From the NCBI GenBank assembly GCA_002786025.1, contig NHNW01000024.1, forward strand, positions 1 through 64,000: DNA of 64,000 nucleotides, given 5' to 3'. Below, in pieces: positions 24,496 to 34,356 of this stretch. The notes beneath the pieces were generated by a model. That model did not search any database. It saw nothing but the letters and a program-made list of their open reading frames with translations, and had not been told where the DNA came from. Positions within the stretch are counted from its first letter, which is position 1, and each line of letters starts with the position of its first letter. This DNA is from Zasmidium citrigriseum. Lineage: Eukaryota > Ascomycota > Dothideomycetes > Mycosphaerellales > Mycosphaerellaceae. Both the position numbers and the translations under genes were made by a program.

Positions 24496-24583
24496 GGTGT
24501 TGTTCAGAGTCGAACTTACACCCGCGACCTTGAGGTGATCTTGACTTAAGAGCCACACGCTCTACCGATTGAGCTACCCCGGC
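24496..24583 (-). tRNA. tRNA-Lys(CTT)-like sequence, probably a pseudogene
   Basis: The minus strand opens with GCCGGGG, then a perfect D-arm/A-box (TAGCTCAATCGGTAGAGC), and an anticodon loop CTCTTAA with anticodon CTT (Lys). It continues, after a possible 10-base intron, through AGGTC and a B-box-like AGTTCGACTC. The 3' part is damaged. The T-stem is interrupted by extra bases (GCGGG, then TGTAAG before TTCGA), and the 3' end does not pair with the GCCGGGG acceptor strand. The RNA polymerase III promoter elements remain readable. It is most likely a tRNA-Lys pseudogene or relic; a functional gene with unusual folding is less likely. Confidence 0.5.
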
Positions 24584-25519
24584 GCTGTTCATTTGAATGA
24601 ACTGATTGTTGAAGACGGGAAAATTCTTTGCATATGTGAGGGTAAAATTCGGTGCGCGCCGGACATGTGCCGCTTGTGCTGGTGGTGCACGGTCCACTGC
24701 ACGTCACCGCCGAAGAATTTGTTTGCTCATTCGTTGCAGTCATGCTCTTGCTCACCATGCCTCTTCGATTCACAGTTTCCTCATCTTGAACCTCTACACA
24801 GCCTCGTATTGCATGTACCTGCAGCCTTCTATGGTGCCAATCGATTCAGTCACTCACAGAGGTCTTGCCAGGAGGTCAGCAGCCTCTGCGGAGACCTAGG
24901 CGTCCACGACAGCTGCAGCGCTCCTCACTCAGATGCGATAATCCAAGCGAGAGTAGTAGGCTGTACTACGGTCTGCGTTCCGGGATGCCTTCGATTTGTT
25001 ACGGGAACACCTTTCGGCTGGCTGCATGGCGAGCAAGTGGCTATCCTGGATGGGCCAAAGTATACGGTACAGCCATAATAATGAGCATGAGGCTTTTGAG
25101 AACATTTCGTCTCCAGCGTATGTAAGGGAAACGATGGGTTGTGTATATCGATGGATTGATTGATGCCTCATGCTCATATCCCTCCGAAGTCGCCAGATGA
25201 GGTCCGCGCGAGTCATGCAGCTTGGCAGCGGCTCGGCCCACCTTCTTTAGCTGTGATCCCAGCTCGCGCGGCACGTCACCCTCCATCGACCATCACATGC
25301 ACACCAACACAACGACCTGCTGACTCTATCTCTCGCTCTCCACCCAACAAACACCTCATCCACCTTGATCTGCCTCCGATCGGGCTTTCGATTGCCTGAT
25401 GTTTGCAAGAGATGGTGTCTTTCAGAAGAAATCGGCCTTCTGACCAACCATAATTACCTACTGCGCCAGCCTAACGATCGGTTTTCACATTGAAGTAGCA
25501 CAATCACCGGCTGTCCGAC
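24584..25519. other. ATG9 upstream region
   Basis: 0.9 kb between the tRNA-like element and ATG9. No supported gene; presumably the ATG9 promoter and leader. Confidence 0.45.
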
Positions 25520-28162
25520 ATGGAGAACGTAATGTCCTCGCGGGTCTTGTCTCGCTTCCTCCCAGTTGCTGAGGGCGATGTCTCAGTAATGGAAAGCTTG
25601 CGGCGAGATGCTACGAGACAAGGTGACCTAGAGTCTCAACGACCGATTACCTACAATGAGCCTTTTCACGATGACGACGATAATCCGGAGAACTTTCTTT
25701 ACGACGCCACACAAGATACTTCAACAGATCCTGGCCAGAGTCCTGAGATGATGGCTTCACCAGCTGCACGATATTCGAGACCCAGAGCAGAGCCATCGAG
25801 AGATAAGAGACAGTCAGAGGAAGATGACGACGTTCCGGAGTCCCTCCTGTTGGAGCCAAAAAGTAAGAGGCAGTCAAGTCGGCCAGGTGCTGGTGTGTCA
25901 AAATTGGAGACCAAACTTGCTCGAGCAGATGCGCAGTGGAGAGCAATGCAAGAGCAGCAAGGTCTCCACACTTCGCCCGCAGTAAGAGCGACGAGACCAA
26001 CAACGCGACACAGTTCAAGGCCTTCTCAAGGTCCAGCTGCACCTGCACAGGCTGCAAGGAATGATCCCCAGACAGAGGCGCTCTGGCTGTACACGAATGC
26101 CACCAACCTCGATGCTTTCCTCCTGGAGGTCTACGACTACTACGTCGGACACGGCGTGTGGTCAATACTGCTGTCTCGCGTTATTAGTCTACTTTCGGAG
26201 CTTTTCGTCTTTAGCTTCGCCATGTTCTTGACGACTTGCATCGACTACTCCAAAATCCCTACCAGCAAATCGACATCCGAAGTCATGATACCGAGATGTA
26301 TGAAGAAGGCATCGTGGTTGAAGAATGCTGCCCTCTTCTTCTTTGTCGTCTACTGGCTGTCTCAAGTCCTACGCTACGTTCGCGATTCCAGACGTCTCTT
26401 CCGCATGCACAACTTCTTCCTCCACGTCCTTGGGATCAGCGACGATGATATTCAGACCGAGTCGTGGGTGCGAGTAGTGGACGGCTTGGTCAAAGTGCAG
26501 AACGCGAACATCGCCACTGCGAATCCGTCGACACATGTGAGGAAGTATCTGGACTACAAAGAGCCGCAGCAAAGACTCAGCGCAGAAAGCATATCGAATC
26601 GACTGATGCGACAGGCGAACTACTACGTTGCGTTCTACAACAAGGACATCTTCGACTTCACCCTGCCGTTACCATTTATTGGGACCCGGCAGTTCTACTC
26701 CAAGAGCTTAGAATGGTGTATCGACTTCTGCTTCACCAACTTCATCTTCGATGAGCAAGGCAGCATCAGGCCGTTCTGCCTGGATGTGAAGAACCGCAGT
26801 GCTCTAGTTGAGGCTTTGAGAACACGACTCCGATTCGCCGCCGTCACCAGCGTCGTTGTTGCGCCGTTCAACATCGTTCGGTTTTGCATCATGTACTTCT
26901 TCAAGTACTACACCGAGTTCACCAAGAATCCTTCCCGAGCAAGCGCCAGGACCTTCACGCCGTATGCTGAGTGGAAGGTCCGGGAGTTCAATGAGCTCGA
27001 ACATCTCTTCCGCCGACGACTTCGACAAGCGCATCCGTTTGCGAACGACTATCTCAAGCAGTTTCCCAAGGACAAGATGGACCAGATCTGCCGCTTCATT
27101 GCATTGGTGAGTGGAGCGATCGCAGGCGTCCTGGCTTTGGCAACGCTGTTCGATCCAGAGCTCTTCCTGGGCTTCGAAGTGACGCCAGGTCGGACTGCCG
27201 TGTTCTGGATCACTATTACCACTGTGATCTTCGGTGTCGCGCATGGTTCTGTGCCCGACGAGAACGAAGTGCACGACCCTGTGCTGCATTTGAAAGAGGT
27301 GCTGATGTACGTCCACTACCAGCCAAAGCACTGGAAAGATAGGCTGCATAGCAATGAAGTACGCGCAGAGTTCTCGGCCATGTTTCAGATGAAGGTCCTC
27401 ATCTTTGTCGAGGAAATTCTGAGTCTGATCGTGGCACCTTGGTTGTTGTGGAAGAATGCTGGAAACAGGTGCGAGCGCATCATCGACTTCTTCAGGGAGC
27501 AGACTGTCCACGTCGAAGGCGTTGGATACCAGTGCAACTTTGCCGTCTTCAACTTCAAGAAGGATCCAAATGCCGATGATGCAACCGCGGTGCTTAATGA
27601 GCCGGATGGTCTGCGTGACGATTACTACGGCATCAAGGATGACAAGATGGCCCAGTCTGTGCAAAACTTCGCACAGTATTACCTGCATTATCGTCAGACT
27701 TCTCGGAGGCCAGGTTGGCAACCGCCTCCCATGTGGCCGCCTGTCATGTCGCCGCCTTCGATCGCCGAAGAGCCAGGCCCTCCTGCTGCATTGAACAGAC
27801 CAAGTCCGCCCTCTGCCAGAAAGTCTGGATTACTGGATGCCCGTCATCGATCCACAGCATCTATGCTGCGATCACCGCGACAGGCCGCACATACCGCTCC
27901 ACGAAGAGGAGCTGCTCAGCGGTCCGACGATAGTGGCAGAAGGTCTGCTGCTGCACATGGAGTGTCGGAAAGCCGACTGATGGCGCAAGATAGTGACTTG
28001 CAAGATTTCGCCGACGCTCCTGGAGGCAATCAGCTCGAGAGCGATACTGACCAAGACGAGAGGGACGATGCGAAAGAAGGCGTCAACGCAGGGGTGTTGG
28101 GCATGTTGGCGCAATTGTCGAAGGCGCATGCGGAAAAGGGCACAGGGCCGGTGAACATTTGA
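25520..28162 (+). CDS. ATG9: Autophagy scramblase Atg9
   Basis: A single exon of 880 residues. Atg9 is the multispanning lipid scramblase of autophagosome-seeding vesicles. A disordered acidic/Ser-rich N-terminus (~185 residues) precedes the conserved core: LWLYTNATNLDAFLLEVYDY, then VISLLSELFVFSFAMFLTTC (membrane segment 1), NAALFFFVVYWLSQVLRYV (segment 2), RLMRQANYYVAFYNKD, FKYYTEFTKNPS, FIALVSGAIAGVLALATLFD, VFWITITTVIFGVAHGSVPD, MYVHYQPKHWK, and FFREQTVHVEGVGYQCNFAV. The last ~180 residues are Pro/Ser-rich and variable, as is usual in fungi. Both length and order match the family. The start ATG at 25520 heads the frame. Confidence 0.96.
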   Translation: MENVMSSRVLSRFLPVAEGDVSVMESLRRDATRQGDLESQRPITYNEPFHDDDDNPENFLYDATQDTSTDPGQSPEMMASPAARYSRPRAEPSRDKRQSEEDDDVPESLLLEPKSKRQSSRPGAGVSKLETKLARADAQWRAMQEQQGLHTSPAVRATRPTTRHSSRPSQGPAAPAQAARNDPQTEALWLYTNATNLDAFLLEVYDYYVGHGVWSILLSRVISLLSELFVFSFAMFLTTCIDYSKIPTSKSTSEVMIPRCMKKASWLKNAALFFFVVYWLSQVLRYVRDSRRLFRMHNFFLHVLGISDDDIQTESWVRVVDGLVKVQNANIATANPSTHVRKYLDYKEPQQRLSAESISNRLMRQANYYVAFYNKDIFDFTLPLPFIGTRQFYSKSLEWCIDFCFTNFIFDEQGSIRPFCLDVKNRSALVEALRTRLRFAAVTSVVVAPFNIVRFCIMYFFKYYTEFTKNPSRASARTFTPYAEWKVREFNELEHLFRRRLRQAHPFANDYLKQFPKDKMDQICRFIALVSGAIAGVLALATLFDPELFLGFEVTPGRTAVFWITITTVIFGVAHGSVPDENEVHDPVLHLKEVLMYVHYQPKHWKDRLHSNEVRAEFSAMFQMKVLIFVEEILSLIVAPWLLWKNAGNRCERIIDFFREQTVHVEGVGYQCNFAVFNFKKDPNADDATAVLNEPDGLRDDYYGIKDDKMAQSVQNFAQYYLHYRQTSRRPGWQPPPMWPPVMSPPSIAEEPGPPAALNRPSPPSARKSGLLDARHRSTASMLRSPRQAAHTAPRRGAAQRSDDSGRRSAAAHGVSESRLMAQDSDLQDFADAPGGNQLESDTDQDERDDAKEGVNAGVLGMLAQLSKAHAEKGTGPVNI

Positions 28163-29495
28163 TGAATTTTGGATGTGGAATAACGAGCATCATGAGGAAT
28201 GTTTTGGGAGATTTGGGAATCAATCACAGCGAAGGCGTTGGTCGGTGGTCGGTATATCACGAACGCCGTCTGGTAAGGACCGTTTGCGTGGTGTGTTTGG
28301 GAATTGTGCACGTTGCTCATCAAATGCTTCTAGAAGGGGGAACGATGTCCAGGCGCGGCCCACGTTTTCGAGGCGCAAAACGGAAATTGCGCGAGCGTGT
28401 CGCCGACGTTCATGCCCGTGGCGTTGGAATCATTCACAACGCTATTGTTTCGATCTCTGCATCCTATTCTCGTCGGTTTGTGAGCAAAGTTGACAGGTCT
28501 TGATTGTTGACCTACCTTGAACCTAGTTTGCGGTATGGATTCCGTTGTACAAGAGGTGGGTTCGAAGAGAATGGGAGGCTTAAAATTTTAGCTTGTTCTA
28601 GCTGGGCGCCACGAACCTCCTATGTATTCCAATGTTCCGATTGCCGGAGTAGTGGTACAAGCCACAAACGGTCTCGATCAACTGCTGTGCTACTATCCTT
28701 AGGTCGACAAGAAAATTCAGAAGTTTGCGAAATTCCACGGCCGGGCGATGAGAAGGAGAACGCGAAAGCTCGCGATCTCGACGCTGACGATGCAAGCTGA
28801 GATGCCACTTCACGGCGATGAGCTTGAAGTCGATGTGGAATTCTACCGGTGGCGTTCTCCTGCGCTAGCAGCCTCACAGGAGAGAACTCTCACCAACAAA
28901 GAGCTGTGGAGGCTTTCGGAGGGGAGGAAAGTGACCAATCGAGTCTGCTTTGGCATCTGTGCGTAGCGCCGCTGGGTTTGGTACTGGGCAACTGTTGGCC
29001 TTTCCAGATTCCAGGTCGGGTCTCATGCTGGCGAGCTGAGCATGCATGTGGATGTGCATTCGGCGTTGTTTTGCATGATGGCGCACAAAGAGATGGAGGA
29101 GAATACCGTTGTGAGTAATTAGGTTTGAGTACTAACCGCGTGGGCGCACAGGAGTGACAGGAGGTTTGTAACGGTCAACGGCGTTGTTTGTGCAATGGTG
29201 GGAGCTGTCGATTATATCATGACCATGAACCCCGGCTGCCGCTCTCACTTCTGTTAGGTTCGCTCTTGCATATTCGACTTCCCGGAGGACGACGACGTCT
29301 TGCTTATACATCTGGCTTGCAGGGAAGACTGATTGCCGAGACCGAGCTTTATTGGACGACGACGGGTCGATTGGGGATTATACATATTCGAGTGCAGTTG
29401 TCGAGAGGGGTACCTTTTGGATTTGTTGGGCGACTTGGTTGAGACTTGCGACTTCACTTCAATCTGGACTGGAACACTACCTTCGAATATTGACG
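28163..29495. other. Intergenic region
   Basis: 1.3 kb between ATG9 and the DUF829 gene. Several overlapping short frames exist, but none has family resemblance or splice support. Confidence 0.45.
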
Positions 29496-30326
29496 ATGGA
29501 CGTCCGCACGGGACAGAGGGTTGTGTCCTCATCATCGGACTACGAAAAGAGTTGCGGGACTTTATCTCCAAGATCACCACGCTCGAGGGAGGGATCACCA
29601 GCATTTCAACCACAACCCGATGCATCATCACCGCCCAAAACGATAATTCTTGGACTTTGGCCCGGTGCACGAAGCGAACAGATCGAATACTACGTCGAAG
29701 GCTACGAATCGCTCTACCCATCCGCAAAAGTCCTACTCCTCCATCACTCAAGGACATCGCCCCAACACATCGAATCCGCCCTGATGGAACTCACCCACGA
29801 CCAACAGAAACTCTCTATCCAACGAAGTCAAGACACATTGGTTCACCTCTTCGGCGACGACGCCGCATCGCAAATCTGTCGCCTCTTACGAGCCTACCGA
29901 GCACGAACCGACCAACCCCTAGGAATCAAAGCCATAGTCCTAGACTCCGTCCCCGTCGTAATCGCACCCAACCTCTCCACGCTCATAACTTCCCCACACC
30001 GGCTCCTGGTCTTCATCTACCTCACCATCACCGCGATCCTCTGGCGTCTGGCCTCCGTCCTAACCCTCTGGTTCTCCGAGCCCTTGAGCAGTCATGTCCA
30101 GCGGGATCTGCACGATCCGCATCTCTTACCTGCCGATGCGAGGAAGTGCTATATTTTCCCCGAGAGGGATATCATGTTTGCGTGGGATCGGCCGGGGGGT
30201 GCGGAGGAGGTTTGTGAGAGGACGGAGTTTGAGGTTAAGCGTGGACGGGTGGATTTGAGGGAAAGGTGGACGGGGGATCAGGAGCGGTATTGGTTGGGGA
30301 TTGAGAATGCTTGGGAGGGGAAGTGA
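29496..30326 (+). CDS. DUF829/TMEM53-like protein (alpha/beta-hydrolase fold)
   Basis: 276 residues from the ATG at 29496 (MDVRTGQRV). The open frame continues 144 bases upstream, but only to a TTG. The family signature is the opening beta strand and turn TIILGLWPGARSEQIEYYVE followed by YESLYPSAKVLLLHHS. Downstream, KAIVLDSVP occupies the place where related proteins have the nucleophile region, and LLVFIYLTITAILWRLASVL is a likely membrane-associated helix. DUF829/TMEM53/PaxU proteins are hydrolase-like and mostly uncharacterised; some are nuclear-envelope proteins in animals. Any catalytic activity here is unproven. Confidence 0.75.
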   Translation: MDVRTGQRVVSSSSDYEKSCGTLSPRSPRSREGSPAFQPQPDASSPPKTIILGLWPGARSEQIEYYVEGYESLYPSAKVLLLHHSRTSPQHIESALMELTHDQQKLSIQRSQDTLVHLFGDDAASQICRLLRAYRARTDQPLGIKAIVLDSVPVVIAPNLSTLITSPHRLLVFIYLTITAILWRLASVLTLWFSEPLSSHVQRDLHDPHLLPADARKCYIFPERDIMFAWDRPGGAEEVCERTEFEVKRGRVDLRERWTGDQERYWLGIENAWEGK

Positions 30327-30489
30327 TGGGGCTGGATGTGGTATGTTGGTAATGACTGAAATGAAGATTCAATGACGATTGCAGTGTCAGAAGCAAGTCA
30401 AAGTCGAAGATCCATTGGCTCATTTAAATGCAGGTAAGCATCGTGGCCCTTCTATCTTACAGGGGTCATCTTGTGGAACGTGTGCAAAG

Positions 30490-30756
30490 ATGGTTCAGAT
30501 CTATCCAGCACTTATTGTGGCCCTAACAGCATTCGCCAGCACACGGCGAGTATCGATTCTTCCTTTGCAAGCGCAGCCAGCCCCTCCGACCATTGAATTG
30601 AGGCAAGCTGGCCTTCATGATGACGCCTTCGATTGCATGTCTAATCAGTGCAAATGTCTGAACGATTCGCGAGCGCCCTTCTGGCAATGGTGTTGGCGAC
30701 AGAGCAGCTCGGTTTCAGCTGAGGCTTGGCTTTGGCCCATAAATTGCCCTAGTTGA
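30490..30756 (+). CDS. Small cysteine-containing secreted protein candidate
   Basis: 88 residues starting with MVQIYPALIVALTAFAST, a plausible signal peptide. The mature part contains five Cys, three of them clustered in DCMSNQCKCLND, then WCW, and a terminal NCPS. It is also rich in aromatic residues (APFWQWCWRQ, AWLWPINCPS). No membrane segment follows the signal. Small size, secretion signal and Cys content are the usual profile of fungal effector candidates, but I recognise no family. The odd Cys number may mean one free Cys or an unrecognised intron. It lies between the DUF829 gene and the tandem LPxELRN family. It could be a chance frame. Confidence 0.45.
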   Translation: MVQIYPALIVALTAFASTRRVSILPLQAQPAPPTIELRQAGLHDDAFDCMSNQCKCLNDSRAPFWQWCWRQSSSVSAEAWLWPINCPS

Positions 30757-31029
30757 TCTGTCGATGAATCATCACAAGTAGCTTGGGGCTACATGTACGT
30801 TCAAGATCACCAAGAGTTGAATCATACAGCCAGTACTTCTTTAATTCTGCATACCACAGTCATTGATCATCTTCCTACCACGCGGTAGTCGATTTGAGCA
30901 AGCCAACGTCGATCTTGTCAAAAGCGAAGCAAAGCACTGCAGCATTCACCCAAGCCCGATGAGCCGTTGTTCGACGTTCCATCCCAGCATTTGAAGAAAA
31001 TCGGTTTGTCGATCAATGCCGGCCACCAT

Positions 31030-31629
31030 CTACTTCTTCCAGACCACCGTTGCCCTCTTCTGCATCGTCTTCTTGTGGGCCTCAAGGAAAGCTTCGATTT
31101 GTGGCCATCCCACACCATAGTAAGAGCAGACCTCATTCACGAGGAAGAACAAGGTCGACACCACGCAACAGATCAATCCACCGTCCACTCGTTTTCCTTC
31201 ACATGTAGGTGGCAAGCAGCTGCGCCCGGGCGCTGCGTACTGGCTGAACGCTTTCAGCCATGAGAGCAGACTTGACCAGCTGGTTTTGTAACAGATTTCG
31301 ATGTGAGCCAAGACCTTGACTTTGTTGTCGTCACGCCAGCTACCGGTCTGCTTGCAGAAGGCGAGAAGTTTGCTTGCGTGATGGCCCAGCATGTCGAACC
31401 CAAAGCGGTTGCCACGATAGTACATGGTGATTGCTTCTGATCTGATCTGTCGACACGTTTGTAGAAGTCCAGGCTGGGTGAAACGACCACGGTCCTCTGG
31501 AGAGCGTTGCCGATTCGTCTGGACGAGGATCATGTCTGTCTCGATCAACACTTCTTCGTAGATCCGATTGCGCAGCTCCGCTGAGAGGCCGAGGAGACGA
31601 CATTGGCCGTTCGGTGCTGGTGTCGCCAT
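31030..31629 (-). CDS. LPxELRNxIY-family protein, copy 1 (divergent)
   Basis: A single exon of 199 residues, start ATG at 31629. An F-box-like N-terminal motif (LLGLSAELRNRIYEEVLIE) is followed by the family's second conserved block, PGLLQTCRQIRSEAITMYYR, and GFDMLGHHASKLL. This architecture is common in large lineage-specific families of Dothideomycetes, often annotated as F-box-like or 2EXR-type. Their function is unknown. Unlike copies 2-5, the C-terminus lacks the CxC...CxxC pattern; it has CLPPTCE and LICCVV instead. It is the first of five same-strand relatives over 6.5 kb. Confidence 0.75.
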   Translation of the reverse strand: MATPAPNGQCRLLGLSAELRNRIYEEVLIETDMILVQTNRQRSPEDRGRFTQPGLLQTCRQIRSEAITMYYRGNRFGFDMLGHHASKLLAFCKQTGSWRDDNKVKVLAHIEICYKTSWSSLLSWLKAFSQYAAPGRSCLPPTCEGKRVDGGLICCVVSTLFFLVNEVCSYYGVGWPQIEAFLEAHKKTMQKRATVVWKK

Positions 31630-32139
31630 GCTGGATCAAGGGAGTCCGGCTTTGGTCAAGGAGTCGATGGCAGCTGGGTTTTCTCGGTATGATCTGGTTG
31701 CCAGAGGTTCTTTCGTTCAATGGAATAGGCCGCTGCCTTGAACTAGACGTAGGTTGTTGTATCTTGCCGGCTTGATAGCCTTGACAACAGTGAGGAGAAG
31801 GACGGACGATCGTGGCCTCACCCAGTGCCGCGTGCACAGGCACCCGGCTTTGAGCTGCGTCTGAACAGTGACGGAGACGCTTGCGTTGATATCTCAGAGT
31901 GAAGTGTATCTGGAAAGACGCCACGACGAACGTGCAAGAGAAGGAAGGCAAGCCCCTCGTGCCCAGCGCGGCTTGGCAGTCTCGCTTTCACATGAGGAAG
32001 GAGCGAATAGTCCAACAAAGAAAGTGCGACATCTTTCAGGTCTTGCAACTTTCCAGCATCTATTTTCATACCGCCGCTCTTTTACCGTCCATGTGCAAGA
32101 TCTCTGGACAAAAGAAACCAAACACAAAACCTCATCGAT
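31630..32139. other. Intergenic, upstream of copy 1
   Basis: 510 bp between paralogues 1 and 2. No supported gene. Confidence 0.4.
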
Positions 32140-33084
32140 TCAGAAAAAGAACCCGCCAAACCGTGCCCCCTGACAAAAAGTCTCCGCATCACCACCATCG
32201 TCTCCATCCCGCAACATCGCTCTCATCTCCTTCATCCGCGCAAAGAACTTAGCAAAGCTCGTCCAGTACCGCGCCGCCTCCCTAACCTTCTTCTGATCAA
32301 GCGGACACAGCTTCTTCTTGCCACACTCTTGGCACACGTTGCCATTCAGAGCCCGGACATCCATCGCAGACGGAATCACACACATGACTTGGAACATGAC
32401 CTGTATCGAATCCCACGCCGCTACGTCCATTGCCTCGACCATCGGAACCAGGGGACAGACGCAGCTCTCCGTGGGTTTGTTCATCTTACCGAGAGAACGG
32501 GCGTGAGGGATCGCGCGGAGGGAGAGTTGGTGGCCTCTTGGAGCGTGGCGACGGAGTTCGAGCTGGAAGAAGCAGGTGGACACTCGGTACCCAAGTACAC
32601 TGTGGCCGGCGTTGGTGATGGGAATCAGGATGCGATACTCGAGTAGCGCGACGAAGTTGTTGATGGAGGACAACGGCACTTCGAGCTCTTGCACTTTCTC
32701 GCTCAACTCCTGCACGTGGTCGATGCTCCCTGCTCGATGGTACCCCAGGTTGAAAGTGCCCTCCTTGAAGAAGATATCCATAACCTCCGCACGAGTCTGT
32801 TCCGAGATGTTGGCGAAGTTCGCCTCGTAGTGGTCGGCGAAGATAGAAACTTCCGGCTTCTCGAGCGCTACGTAGCGCCACACCATGTTGCGTAGCTCAG
32901 CAGGGAGGTCGAGGAGGAGGTTCTGGTCGGTCATGGTCCCGAATGGCAGGCGGAGGCGGTGCTCATGGAGGCGACTTGGTGTTACGATCACCCGATCGGT
33001 CATGGAAGCAGGAGAGAGCGGCGATGTGCTCTCTGCAGCCTCGTCCTCGCAATCAGGAGTCGCGGGATCGTGTTGCATGGCCAT
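32140..33084 (-). CDS. LPxELRNxIY-family protein, copy 2
   Basis: A single exon of 314 residues from the ATG at 33084 (MAMQHDPATPD). The frame extends further upstream only to a TTG. A ~50-residue low-complexity N-terminus precedes LLLDLPAELRNMVWRYVALE and the shortened second block ANISEQTRAEVMDIFFKE, then GTFNLGY. Near the C-terminus are SCVCPL and, about 50 residues later, VCQECGKKKLCPL, a CxC...CxxC arrangement that could bind zinc. The protein ends in a Gly/Phe-rich tail. No transmembrane segment or signal peptide. Function unknown. Confidence 0.78.
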   Translation of the reverse strand: MAMQHDPATPDCEDEAAESTSPLSPASMTDRVIVTPSRLHEHRLRLPFGTMTDQNLLLDLPAELRNMVWRYVALEKPEVSIFADHYEANFANISEQTRAEVMDIFFKEGTFNLGYHRAGSIDHVQELSEKVQELEVPLSSINNFVALLEYRILIPITNAGHSVLGYRVSTCFFQLELRRHAPRGHQLSLRAIPHARSLGKMNKPTESCVCPLVPMVEAMDVAAWDSIQVMFQVMCVIPSAMDVRALNGNVCQECGKKKLCPLDQKKVREAARYWTSFAKFFARMKEMRAMLRDGDDGGDAETFCQGARFGGFFF

Positions 33085-33561
33085 GACGGTGCGCCCGGTC
33101 GCTGCTGTTGCCGTTGGGGAGCGATTGGCGAGAGTGCTCAACCAGAAAAGACGAGAATGGTCGCAATCGCAGCGGGACGAGGCTTGCCAGTGTGCTTGAA
33201 GCCGAGTCGCGAGGCTCGTCCAGAAATTTTATGCGGGCGAAGCTGAAGTTGCGCTTTCTTAGCGCCTCTGGCTTGGCTTTCATATGAAGAGACTGGGAAT
33301 CCTTGTACCTTGCCTTTCTAAAGCGATTAATGCAATTGAATGTAGTGATTGCCTCTATTTGAGTATTTAACAACTATGATGTGATCGACGTGTGGAGTGT
33401 CATGCCCCTCAAACCCCACGAAAGAGCACAATACGTCTTCCCTTATGGGCAACCCGTCTGTCTCAGTGCCACATCCTCTATTCAAGCTCCTCAATCCTAT
33501 GTTGTGAGGGAAACTCTTTATCCCAGTCCTTGGAAATGGCCTAGAGTAAGCCCCCCTATTC
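33085..33561. other. Intergenic, upstream of copy 2
   Basis: 477 bp separating paralogues 2 and 3. Nothing beyond promoter-sized flank is seen. Confidence 0.4.
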
Positions 33562-34356
33562 TCAACCTGTCATCGGATAGAAGGTCATGGCCTTGACATC
33601 GCTCCACTCTCTCTTCCCACACTGCTCGCACACAGTCGTCTTCAACCTCTCCGTGCTGATTGGAAAGACCTTGCACGCATTCGCCAAGATGCTTTGCACA
33701 CTGTTCCCCTGCTCATACCATGGCTCCAAGATCTCCCTCAACCTGCAAACACAGCCTTCCTCTCCTCGTGGGTACGCACCAATGGGAACAGCAGTCAGGG
33801 TCAGGCCCAAACCCTCTTTTTCAGAGACCTTGACCAGCAACCGCATATCGAGACGAGTTAGAAGTGGGTTGTGGCGCAGCTGAATCGAGATGGTGATCGT
33901 GCCTTTGTTGACGTTGATTGCTGGTCGATTGTTGCGAGTTTCAAAGAAGCTGATCTTGTCAACTCTGGTTGAACCGATGTAGGTGCCTGCATCGAAGAAG
34001 CCGAATTTGATGGTGTTGGAGCTGTAATAGAGGGAGAGGGCTTCCTGACGAATTTGTCGGGAGACACGGGCGAGGGTCGTTACGAATCCTATGGGGATTG
34101 CGGGCTGCTCTCGATTGCTTGGGATGAAGTAGCCCAGGATATCATCTCGTAGTTCGCGTGGTAGGTCAAAGAAGCCGGTCTTCTTCTTCTTCCTCTTGTT
34201 GAGGGATATGCGGGCAAATAGGCGGGTGATGACGAGGGCAGCAACGAGGAAGAGGATGCTGGGCTTGGTCTTCGTGTTCGTATTGGTGCCGGAGGTTTCG
34301 ACGATGCTGGTGGACGGTGGACTTGGGGAGCTCGTTGGAGCCTTCTTGTGCGACAT
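33562..34356 (-). CDS. LPxELRNxIY-family protein, copy 3, membrane-anchored
   Basis: 264 residues from the ATG at 34356 (context aacgATGtcg with A at -3). An alternative ATG at 34410 would add 18 residues. This copy differs from the others by a hydrophobic segment near residue 35 (ILFLVAALVITRLFARISL) followed by a Lys-rich run, so it is probably a single-pass membrane protein. The family blocks follow: FFDLPRELRDDILGYFIPS and LARVSRQIRQEALSLYYSSN, then FGFFDAG. The C-terminal cysteine pattern is GCVCRL...VCEQCGKREW, matching copies 2, 4 and 5. Function unknown. Confidence 0.77.
   Translation of the reverse strand: MSHKKAPTSSPSPPSTSIVETSGTNTNTKTKPSILFLVAALVITRLFARISLNKRKKKKTGFFDLPRELRDDILGYFIPSNREQPAIPIGFVTTLARVSRQIRQEALSLYYSSNTIKFGFFDAGTYIGSTRVDKISFFETRNNRPAINVNKGTITISIQLRHNPLLTRLDMRLLVKVSEKEGLGLTLTAVPIGAYPRGEEGCVCRLREILEPWYEQGNSVQSILANACKVFPISTERLKTTVCEQCGKREWSDVKAMTFYPMTG

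Noticed and set aside
26804..27721. 305-residue open frame on the minus strand inside ATG9
   Set aside because: It is the antisense shadow of the ATG9 coding sequence, with no family features.
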